7,687 nt of DNA from an uncultured Bacillota bacterium (lineage in GTDB: Bacteria > Bacillota > Clostridia > Caldicoprobacterales > UBA3941): assembly GCA_937960725.1 (NCBI GenBank), contig CALGOY010000237.1:1-7687 (forward strand), given 5' to 3'. A program made the translations under genes and the position numbers. Positions 1 through 5,409 of this stretch are shown piece by piece. Under the pieces are notes generated by a model that searched no databases, was not told where the DNA came from, and saw only the letters and a list, made by a program, of their open reading frames with translations. Numbering within the stretch: the stretch's first letter is position 1; every line of letters begins with the position of its first letter.

Positions 1-456
1 AAACCACTGCCAGGCAGGATTGGTAATGGCATAGCCATAGGCCTCCTGATTGAAGAAGTTTCCCCATCTTCCTAAAGCTTGGCCTAAAATCAAGCTGGGG
101 GCAACTATGTCGGCTAAAAGCCAGAAATCGAGCTTTCTCCATCTGGTGAATATTAAGGCAGCGATTACACCTCCAATGACAGCGCCAAATATGGCCAAGC
201 CGCCTTCCCATATTTTAATTGCATCTATAGGATTATCCTTATAGGCATCCCATTGGAAAACGACGTAATATATTCTGGCTCCAATAATAGCCAAAGGTAT
301 GGCCAACAGACAGAAATCGATGATAATTTCTGGATCTAACTCTAACCTCTTAGCCTCCCTCATAGCAAGATAAATTCCTATTAAAACCCCCAGCGAAATT
401 ATAATTCCGTACCAATATATAGGCTTTCCGAATATTTCAAATGCAATTGGATCCAA
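1..456 (-). CDS. lgt: Prolipoprotein diacylglyceryl transferase Lgt, N-terminal part (runs off left edge)
   Basis: Lgt is an integral membrane enzyme that transfers diacylglyceryl from phosphatidylglycerol to the lipobox cysteine of prelipoproteins. The first 152 residues are visible, out of about 250-280 usual for the family; the C-terminus lies beyond position 1. The N-terminus (PIAFEIFGKPIYWYGIII) is typical. Hydrophobic segments lie at about residues 14-31, 45-66 and 85-103. The segment WEGGLAIFGAVIGG (83-96) matches the conserved loop. The Lgt signature GRWGNFFNQEAYG is at 129-141 and includes the conserved Arg and Asn-Glu residues. The start is TTG at 456-454: no ATG gives the conserved N-terminus, and AAAGGGGG lies 7 bases upstream. 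It follows the ymfH-like gene by 43 bases with no terminator between them, so co-transcription is likely. Identification is secure; the start codon is a little less so. Confidence 0.96.
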   Translation of the reverse strand, partial: MDPIAFEIFGKPIYWYGIIISLGVLIGIYLAMREAKRLELDPEIIIDFCLLAIPLAIIGARIYYVVFQWDAYKDNPIDAIKIWEGGLAIFGAVIGGVIAALIFTRWRKLDFWLLADIVAPSLILGQALGRWGNFFNQEAYGYAITNPAWQWF

Positions 457-463
457 TATTATT

Positions 464-471
464 CCCCCTTT
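464..471 (-). promoter_or_regulatory. Ribosome binding site of lgt
   Basis: AAAGGGGG on the minus strand sits 7 bases before the TTG at 456. It supports this rare start codon, because no in-frame ATG or GTG precedes the conserved N-terminal residues. Confidence 0.7.
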
Positions 472-499
472 ACTTAATAAAATGGTATTAAATTATTAA

Positions 500-1792
500 T
501 CATTGAGGCAATATGAGAGACAAACAGCTTCTTTCAGAACTATACATAGTATCTAACTGCTTGAGAATATCTTCATATCTAATTTTCTCGATCCTCTCTA
601 AATAATCAAACAGATGTATATCTTTAAATATCATGGAAACGAATTTTACCCCTGTAGATTCTAGATAGTTAAAACCTCTAATAAACTGCCCCATATTTTT
701 CCTCTTTATCCTTAGAAAATGCTCTTCCTCCCAGGGGGATTTTTTACGCTTCTCTATCTCTTCCAGCAAAATATCGGCTACTTTTTCAGGTTCAGGGGAT
801 TCGCCGGAAAAGATAGCAAAGCCATAGTCTTCCTCGCCGGTAAATTGCGCCCCAAAGGCATCGTCGATAAGGCCTTCCTCATATAGAAGATTATATACTT
901 CGGAGCTGGGGCCTACCAGCAAATCCAATAATATTTCGTTCATAATGGTTTTATCTAAAAGTCTTTCCCCTTTATATCCTACGTCAATATCTTTAAATCC
1001 TAAGGCAAATAAGGGTCTGGACACATGGAGCTTTTGTTTAACCACTTTTTTGGCAATGCTTGAGGGCTCTTCAGGATAGATTCTTTTTATCTCCTCCTGT
1101 TTTCTCCTGTCAGCTTTTTGTTTTTTTATATGTTCATTTATATGCTTAAAAATCTTATCTGGCTCTACTTCCCCTGCAACGAACAATACCATGTTAGTAG
1201 GGTGGTAGAAGGTTTCATAGCAAAGGTAAAGATCCTCTTTTTGTATCTGGTATATTGATTCAACAGTCCCTGCGATATCCTTCTTAACAGGATGCTGGTG
1301 GTATAGCCCGCCTAAAAGATTGAAAAACACCCGCCAGTGAGGATTATCCTCATACATCTTTATTTCCTGAGCAATTATGCCTTTTTCCTTTTCAACATTT
1401 TCATCGGTAAAATAGGGTCTTCCTACAAAACCTATTAATATATCTAGGCACTCATAAAAATTGTCTGTCGAAGTAAAATGATATGCTGTTGTTTTAAAAC
1501 TAGTAAAAGCATTGGGATGGGCACCCAGTTTCGAATAGCTTTCAAATACATTTCCGCTCTCTTCCTCAAACAGCTTATGCTCAAGGAAATGAGCTATCCC
1601 ATCAGGCACTACAATAGGATCTTTTTTGCCTGGAGGTATAAAAGAGCTATCATTGGAACCATACCGGGTAGCATAGATGGCAAATTGCTTTTGGTATCCA
1701 GGCCTGGGCATTATATAGACATCTAATCCATTGTCCATCTTTTTATAAATAATCGACTCTTTTAGAACGGGGTTTTTAATTAGCTTTTCCAT
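500..1792 (-). CDS. ymfH: M16 zinc peptidase of the YmfH type (catalytic partner)
   Basis: This is a 430-residue, two-domain M16 (inverzincin) metallopeptidase, a normal length for the YmfH family. The zinc motif HxxEH is intact as HFLEH at residues 68-72. The glutamate in AQEIKMYED (about 143) is the likely third zinc ligand. The second domain (from about 225) has YNLLYEEGLIDDAFGA where catalytic M16 C-domains or their partners carry an Arg-x-n-Tyr pair; that Arg is absent here. The ATG start at 1792 has AGGAGG five bases upstream and lies inside the end of the ymfF-like gene (17-base overlap), which suggests translational coupling. B. subtilis ymfF and ymfH are adjacent and were linked genetically to 5-aminopentanol modification of elongation factor P. 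The substrate is unknown. The family call is firm; the EF-P role in this organism is inference. Confidence 0.93.
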   Translation of the reverse strand: MEKLIKNPVLKESIIYKKMDNGLDVYIMPRPGYQKQFAIYATRYGSNDSSFIPPGKKDPIVVPDGIAHFLEHKLFEEESGNVFESYSKLGAHPNAFTSFKTTAYHFTSTDNFYECLDILIGFVGRPYFTDENVEKEKGIIAQEIKMYEDNPHWRVFFNLLGGLYHQHPVKKDIAGTVESIYQIQKEDLYLCYETFYHPTNMVLFVAGEVEPDKIFKHINEHIKKQKADRRKQEEIKRIYPEEPSSIAKKVVKQKLHVSRPLFALGFKDIDVGYKGERLLDKTIMNEILLDLLVGPSSEVYNLLYEEGLIDDAFGAQFTGEEDYGFAIFSGESPEPEKVADILLEEIEKRKKSPWEEEHFLRIKRKNMGQFIRGFNYLESTGVKFVSMIFKDIHLFDYLERIEKIRYEDILKQLDTMYSSERSCLSLILPQ

Positions 1793-3074
1793 AAGATCCT
1801 CCTCCCTTCCTTGGGCTTAACAAGTACACCGTATCCAGCTTTATCCTCTCAGAAATATCTATCACCTGATCTATAGTAACCTTATCCACCTCGTCGATCA
1901 GCTCGTCTAAAGTAACATTTGAATTTCCAACTACATTGCTTAAATAATAATCGACTAGCTGTGACTGTTGATCTTTAGCCCCTCTCAATGAGGTTATAAT
2001 AGATTTTTTAGAGGCTATAAGCTCTTCTTTGCTTATATTTCCTTTTCTCATATCTGCTAGCTGCTGTAGTATAATATCTTTAGCTAAATTATATTTTTCC
2101 CTCTCAATTCCCGAACCGATAATCATAAGTCCTTTGTGCTTATCTAGCCGAGAAAATGCATAGTATGCTAAGCTGGCTTTTTCTCTGACATTGATAAACA
2201 ATTTAGAGTGAGGGCCTCCACCCAGTATAGATGAATATACTAAAAGAGGATAGTATTCTCTTTCAGTAAAATGGGTATTAGTTCTAAAGCCCATATTAAG
2301 CTTTGCTTGGGCCACGTCCATCTCTTCGATAATTTCTTTTTCTTCTATCCCGACTTTTTTAATAACGGTCTCTGGTATAGCTTTGATGTGGTTTCTTTCT
2401 ATATCCAAGCTGTTCGATACCAGCATGTAAATCTTTTCTGGATCCACATCTCCAGTTGCAAATATATCCAGAGGACTATTTTTTATAGTATCTTCATAGA
2501 CCTTAAATAGCCTTCCGGCATCTAATTCCTCTAGATCTTCTATGCTGCCGTATACATATCTGCTATACTTTTCGTCTTTACACATCTCCTGTATACATCT
2601 TTCTAAGCTATAAGACATCTTATCGTTGATGAGGGATGCTATTCTATTTTTTAAGTTTTTTGCCTCTTGCTCTACATATTCCTGTTTAAAAAGCGAGTTT
2701 TCAATAAGGGGTTTTGTAATTATTCTATTCATAAAGTAAAAAGCCTGAGCCAAAATACCATTCTCTGATAGATAGGCTTCATTGACCAAATCCATCGAAA
2801 ATCTCAGTATCTGGCTCTCCCCTTTTTTCTGAACGCCTACACTCAATATAGCACCATATTGCTGCTCTAGGTGAGTTTCTATTTTACGTATATTTTCAAA
2901 GCCTTCACATCCCCTTTTTAACACAGCTGGGAGAAGAGCATTATAGCTGTAGTCATCATTTAAATCTCTATGGAAACAATAACTGATAAATACAGTTTTA
3001 AATTTTGTATCCGGAATCACGTGGAGATTAATCCCCGGTCCCAACTCATACTTTATAATATCTCTAGCCTTCAA
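1776..3074 (-). CDS. ymfF: Inactive M16 peptidase homolog of the YmfF type
   Basis: This 432-residue M16-fold protein is the non-zinc partner of the downstream YmfH-like protease. The position that would hold HxxEH reads LLPAVLKRGCEGF (about 47-59), so no zinc site can form. The C-terminal domain keeps the conserved GGGPHSKLFINVREKASLAYYAFS segment (about 285-308), with Arg298 and Tyr304/305 corresponding to the Arg/Tyr pair that contacts substrate in M16 enzymes. The natural reading is a heterodimer that shares one active site. The start is TTG at 3074-3072, supported by AAGGAGG nine bases upstream. It is first in a run with ymfH and lgt. Upstream, 3075-3204 shows no gene, only weak promoter-like sequence. 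The B. subtilis homolog is one of the factors required for EF-P 5-aminopentanol modification; that role here is inferred from homology only. Confidence 0.92.
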   Translation of the reverse strand: MKARDIIKYELGPGINLHVIPDTKFKTVFISYCFHRDLNDDYSYNALLPAVLKRGCEGFENIRKIETHLEQQYGAILSVGVQKKGESQILRFSMDLVNEAYLSENGILAQAFYFMNRIITKPLIENSLFKQEYVEQEAKNLKNRIASLINDKMSYSLERCIQEMCKDEKYSRYVYGSIEDLEELDAGRLFKVYEDTIKNSPLDIFATGDVDPEKIYMLVSNSLDIERNHIKAIPETVIKKVGIEEKEIIEEMDVAQAKLNMGFRTNTHFTEREYYPLLVYSSILGGGPHSKLFINVREKASLAYYAFSRLDKHKGLMIIGSGIEREKYNLAKDIILQQLADMRKGNISKEELIASKKSIITSLRGAKDQQSQLVDYYLSNVVGNSNVTLDELIDEVDKVTIDQVIDISERIKLDTVYLLSPRKGGGSYGKAN

Positions 3075-3083
3075 AACCTCTAA

Positions 3084-3090
3084 CCTCCTT
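3084..3090 (-). promoter_or_regulatory. Ribosome binding site of the ymfF-like gene
   Basis: A full AAGGAGG on the minus strand lies 9 bases before the TTG at 3074. This strong site decides in favour of the TTG start. Confidence 0.8.
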
Positions 3091-3153
3091 ATATATAATG
3101 TAATTCTAATAAGTTATTTACTTCTACTTAATATTTTAAATTCCTTCTAGCCT

Positions 3154-3159
3154 ACTATA
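3154..3159 (-). promoter_or_regulatory. Weak candidate -10 element for the ymfF-ymfH-lgt unit
   Basis: The minus strand reads TATAGT here, about 80 bases before the ymfF-like start, in an AT-rich leader. The matching -35 position is poor (TAGCTT at a 17-base spacing), so this is only a candidate. No other convincing sigma-A promoter was found between 3091 and 3204. Confidence 0.25.
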
Positions 3160-3204
3160 TTTTAACAAATTTTAGAAAGCTATACTGGACACAAAAATAG
3201 GATG

Positions 3205-3237
3205 ATATTAAAAAGGATAGGGTTTTTGCCCTATCCT
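3205..3237 (-). terminator. Intrinsic terminator of the YhcN/YlaJ lipoprotein gene
   Basis: A perfect 9-bp stem (AGGATAGGG at 3214-3222 with CCCTATCCT at 3229-3237) has a 6-base loop. On the minus strand it is followed at once by TTTTTAAT. It begins 17 bases past the stop of the minus-strand lipoprotein gene. It insulates that gene from ymfF downstream, so the two are separate transcription units. Confidence 0.9.
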
Positions 3238-3253
3238 AACTATTTTGTGCGCC

Positions 3254-3871
3254 TTACCTAGGCTGTATCCTGTTTATGAGCTCTTCTATCTCTTCGGCAA
3301 AACCAGAAACAGGGCGACCTTCCCCAATGTCCCGAAGTATATCTTCTATTCGGGCAAATACGTCAGGATCTGCTGTTACGATTACCCGGTCAATTTCTGG
3401 GTCTTCATCTTTACATACTCTTTCTACTTTTTCCTTTATCCTGTCGGTTACCCCGCCCTTATATTGGTCATTAAACTGTACCCCTACAAGGGCCGTATTT
3501 CCAGTAATTACACAGGTAGCGGATTCGATTTCCTTAAGTTCAGCAGCTCGCTCTGCTATATTCTCTACCCTTTCGGTATAGTCATCGTCATCATCGTCTC
3601 GGTCATTATTGCCTAAATTGGCATTTATATTAGTACCATTGTTGTCGCCAGGAGCTGTATCCCTAACATTTCTATTTTCTCCAGGCATTGGTACTACCGT
3701 TCTAGGTCTGGTTGTTCTCGGCGCTACCCTCGTCTGCTCACCTTGTGGAGTGGTTGTGTTATTATCTCTATTATTTCGGTCTTCCGTCTGTTGCATCTGT
3801 CCACAGGCAGCTGCTAAAGCAACTACTAAAACAATGCACAGAAAAAAAGCAAGGATTTTTGTTTTTCTCAT
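3254..3871 (-). CDS. YhcN/YlaJ family sporulation lipoprotein
   Basis: This is a 205-residue lipoprotein. A signal peptide (residues 1-22, Lys/Arg then a hydrophobic stretch) ends in a lipobox, ALAAAC, with Cys23 as the lipidated residue. Residues 24-97 are a disordered Asn/Thr/Arg/Pro-rich linker closing with six consecutive Asp. Residues 98-205 match the spore YhcN/YlaJ domain: an ERVENIAERAAELKEIESATCVITGNTALVGV-like first half, then DPEIDRVIVTADPDVFARI and a final GRPVSGFAEEIEELINRI. Family members are found in spore membranes of Bacilli and Clostridia, and some affect germination or outgrowth; the biochemical role is unknown. The ATG start has AAGGAGG 7 bases upstream (3879-3885). It is monocistronic, with its own terminator at 3205-3237. 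The domain call is confident; expression in the forespore is inferred. Confidence 0.92.
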   Translation of the reverse strand: MRKTKILAFFLCIVLVVALAAACGQMQQTEDRNNRDNNTTTPQGEQTRVAPRTTRPRTVVPMPGENRNVRDTAPGDNNGTNINANLGNNDRDDDDDDYTERVENIAERAAELKEIESATCVITGNTALVGVQFNDQYKGGVTDRIKEKVERVCKDEDPEIDRVIVTADPDVFARIEDILRDIGEGRPVSGFAEEIEELINRIQPR

Positions 3872-3894
3872 TTTATCGCCTCCTTGCTATTAGT

Positions 3895-3925
3895 TTGTAT
3901 TCTATTATTTTTTTTATGAATACAA
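3895..3925. repeat. Inverted repeat upstream of the YhcN/YlaJ gene, possible sporulation promoter
   Basis: TTGTATTC (3895-3902) and GAATACAA (3918-3925) are perfect 8-base inverted arms separated by 15 bases. On the minus strand the arms sit roughly where -35 and -10 boxes would be, and the proximal one (AATACAAA) loosely resembles a forespore sigma-G -10 box. The predicted start would then fall almost at the ribosome binding site, which is tight. It could instead be an operator or a chance AT-rich repeat. Confidence 0.3.
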
Positions 3926-4073
3926 TTAACGACAAGACTGTATATAATTTTAAATATCCGCTATTGTTTTCCTATACTTTCTTGGTGAGGAATGTTTTCG
4001 CTTTTATTACATATTTTTAATAAAAATATAATGATTTATTATTTTTTATTTATAAACTTTTACTTAAGGTTAA

Positions 4074-4079
4074 TATAAT
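4074..4079 (+). promoter_or_regulatory. Candidate -10 box (TATAAT) upstream of the GerMN gene
   Basis: This is an exact TATAAT hexamer on the plus strand, about 100 bases before the GerMN start. The -35 position at 4051-4056 (TATAAA) does not match well. It is one of two candidate promoters in this spacer. Confidence 0.35.
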
Positions 4080-4087
4080 AGAAAAGG

Positions 4088-4145
4088 CAGGTTAACTATT
4101 CTATGGTATAGTAATAAGCGTCGCCAATAATAGTCTTAACTGCTG
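4088..4145 (+). repeat. Bulged inverted repeat in the GerMN leader
   Basis: CAG, GTTAA and CTATT (4088-4100) can pair in order with AATAG, TTAAC and CTG (4129-4145), interrupted by two 2-base bulges. CAGGT at 4088-4092 can alternatively pair with ACCTG at 4146-4150. It does not match a riboswitch I recognise. If transcription begins upstream at the 4074 box it would be an RNA structure; if it begins at the 4107 box it is more likely an operator. Confidence 0.4.
4103..4112 (+). promoter_or_regulatory. Candidate extended -10 (TGGTATAGT) upstream of the GerMN gene
   Basis: TATAGT at 4107-4112 is preceded by TG and one base, the extended -10 pattern that can work without a good -35 box. It lies about 70 bases before the GerMN start and inside the bulged inverted repeat at 4088-4145, so a repressor site could overlap it. 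No CATA-type sigma-E -10 box was seen in this leader. Confidence 0.35.
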
Positions 4146-4168
4146 ACCTGTCTGATCTATATTGAAAT

Positions 4169-4173
4169 GGAGG
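4169..4173 (+). promoter_or_regulatory. Ribosome binding site deciding the GerMN gene start
   Basis: GGAGG lies 9 bases before the ATG at 4183. A longer reading from a TTG at 4162 would place this site inside the gene and add seven residues (a TTG-encoded Met, then KWRFNT) before the signal peptide, so the ATG is preferred. Confidence 0.8.
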
Positions 4174-4182
4174 TTTAATACA

Positions 4183-4845
4183 ATGAAACGAATCCTTATA
4201 TTCAGCTTAATTAGTCTAATTGTTTTAGGAATTGTAGCCTGTGAAGCTGTTGATACCCCATCCAATGAAGGAATAACTCAAGAAGAAGGCGATGTACATA
4301 AGAGCAGTAGTTCAGATGAGGCAAAGCTTGAAGGGGATAATGATGATAATTTAAAAACCGAGGACGATAATGCAGATAACCATGAGTCTACAGATGATGA
4401 GGCAGATGATAGCTCGAAAGAGCAGTCAAAAACCAAGCTAGTTACCGTATACTTTAGCGACTCCGATGGCTTGCGCCTGGTGGGAGAAGAAAGAACTGTT
4501 GATAATATCACCCCCGAAGCGCTGATAGGCGAGCTTATAAAAGGCCCACAAAATGCTGATAATAACAAGACTATACCTGATGGAACTAAGCTTTTAGGAG
4601 TTGAAGTTAAAGGCAAAACTGCCTATGTTGACTTCAGCAAGGAATTGAAGGATAACCACTGGGGAGGTAGCACTGGAGAACTGTTCACCATTTACTCAAT
4701 AGTTAACACCTTAGTCTTACAGCCGGATTTAGACATTGAAAGAGTTCAATTTCTTATAGAAGGTCAGACAGTTGAGACATTGGCTGGCCATGCAGATATC
4801 AGCATACCTTTAGAGGCGGATTTGCAAATGGTGGACATGAAGTAG
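4183..4845 (+). CDS. GerMN-domain lipoprotein (GerM-like, sporulation/germination)
   Basis: This is a 220-residue lipoprotein. The signal peptide MKRILIFSLISLIVLGIVAC ends in lipobox IVAC, with Cys20 lipidated. Residues 21-85 are a strongly acidic Asp/Glu/Ser/Asn linker. One GerMN domain spans about 86-212, with the hallmarks IPDGTKLLGVEV (131-142), a VDFSKEL strand and turn (149-155), the GGSTGE turn (161-166), the SIVNTL helix (172-177), LIEGQTVETLAGHADISIPL (191-210) and a short tail. B. subtilis GerM has two such domains and joins the SpoIIQ-SpoIIIAH channel between forespore and mother cell; this single-domain version may work differently. It is followed 51 bases later by another lipoprotein gene on the same strand with no terminator between, so the two are probably co-transcribed. 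Domain identity is firm; the exact function is not. Confidence 0.92.
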   Translation: MKRILIFSLISLIVLGIVACEAVDTPSNEGITQEEGDVHKSSSSDEAKLEGDNDDNLKTEDDNADNHESTDDEADDSSKEQSKTKLVTVYFSDSDGLRLVGEERTVDNITPEALIGELIKGPQNADNNKTIPDGTKLLGVEVKGKTAYVDFSKELKDNHWGGSTGELFTIYSIVNTLVLQPDLDIERVQFLIEGQTVETLAGHADISIPLEADLQMVDMK

Positions 4846-4896
4846 AGGTTTGTGATAGAATAGGTGTAACATAAAGCAGAATTAAGGAGAGAAACT

Positions 4897-5397
4897 ATGG
4901 AAAAAAAGCTTAGTTACGCCAAAAACATCATACTTATACTAGTCATAGGGCTATTGCTCCTGTCAAGCTGTGCTAGAAAGATAGGCGGCTCTTATATACT
5001 CTCCCTAAAGGAGATAAAAGGGCATGAAGTAGATACTATCGACATAACATTTTATAATCCGAAGGAGCGGATCGATTCTACTTCAGTTTCATTATCCTCT
5101 AAGCAAGAAAAAGATCTAGCTTTCATACAGACTTTTAAAGATATCTTGAAAGAATCCGCTGCAGTAAGCGATGAGGAAGAGCTGAATTTTTCACCGCCTG
5201 CCGAAAGCAGCCATCGCATTGTTGTGACATTTGACAACGATTTTGAGTTGGAATTTTATTATTCCAACGACAATAATTGGCTTATATGGAGCAATACTCA
5301 GGAGCGGGAAGGCGATAAAATTCTTCAATATTACTTCCTCTCACCGCCTTCTTCAATAGAAGACTGGCTGTCTTCTATTAAATCGAAAGCTGCTTAA
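4897..5397 (+). CDS. Small lipoprotein of unknown function
   Basis: I do not recognise this 166-residue protein. It begins with a basic N-terminus (MEKKLSYAKN) and a hydrophobic core, then lipobox LSSC with Cys25 as the lipidated residue, so it should be anchored to the outer face of the membrane. The mature part has mixed alpha/beta character. It includes a strand pair around VDTIDITFYNP (46-56) and HRIVVTFDNDFELEFYYSNDNNWLIWSN, and a C-terminal amphipathic helix (SSIEDWLSSIKSKAA). This is reminiscent of small extracytoplasmic beta-sheet domains but matches no family I can name. The start is ATG with AAGGAGA 6 bases upstream (4884-4890). It is the second gene after the GerMN lipoprotein and converges on the methyltransferase gene, with stop codons 12 bases apart. 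Confidence 0.85.
   Translation: MEKKLSYAKNIILILVIGLLLLSSCARKIGGSYILSLKEIKGHEVDTIDITFYNPKERIDSTSVSLSSKQEKDLAFIQTFKDILKESAAVSDEEELNFSPPAESSHRIVVTFDNDFELEFYYSNDNNWLIWSNTQEREGDKILQYYFLSPPSSIEDWLSSIKSKAA
5355..5379. repeat. Perfect 10-bp inverted repeat inside the 3' end of the lipoprotein gene
   Basis: AATAGAAGAC (5355-5364) and GTCTTCTATT (5370-5379) form an uninterrupted stem with a TGGCT loop, ending 15 bases before the stop codon at 5395. Neither strand has a T-tract after it, so it is not a standard intrinsic terminator. Its position between two convergent genes makes it a candidate transcript 3'-end or blocking structure for both strands. Confidence 0.6.
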
Positions 5398-5409
5398 TTG
5401 AAATTGGCA

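Larger units (their letters stand above)
3872..4182. other. AT-rich divergent intergenic region between two lipoprotein genes
   Basis: This 311-base spacer holds the leaders of both the minus-strand YhcN/YlaJ gene and the plus-strand GerMN gene. I see no ORF or RNA gene of known type. It contains the minus-strand ribosome binding site at 3879-3885, an inverted repeat at 3895-3925, an A/T-only hairpin at 4011-4029 (8-bp stem, 3-base loop), candidate -10 elements at 4074-4079 and 4107-4112, an AGGTTAA direct repeat, and a bulged inverted repeat at 4088-4145. Confidence 0.8.

Noticed and set aside
50..244. Plus-strand 64-residue open frame inside lgt
   Set aside because: It is antisense to conserved Lgt residues and has no ribosome binding site.
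3245..3893. Plus-strand open frames opposite the YhcN/YlaJ gene
   Set aside because: They have no ribosome binding sites and no domain features, and they mirror a well-supported minus-strand gene with a lipobox and a recognised domain.
4162..4182. Upstream extension of the GerMN protein from a TTG at 4162
   Set aside because: It would swallow the GGAGG ribosome binding site and put extra residues before a normal lipoprotein signal peptide; the ATG at 4183 is better placed.
4278..4616. Minus-strand serine-rich open frame opposite the GerMN gene
   Set aside because: The Ser/Leu repeats are the complement of the acidic linker codons (GAT, GAG, GAC); it is not a gene.
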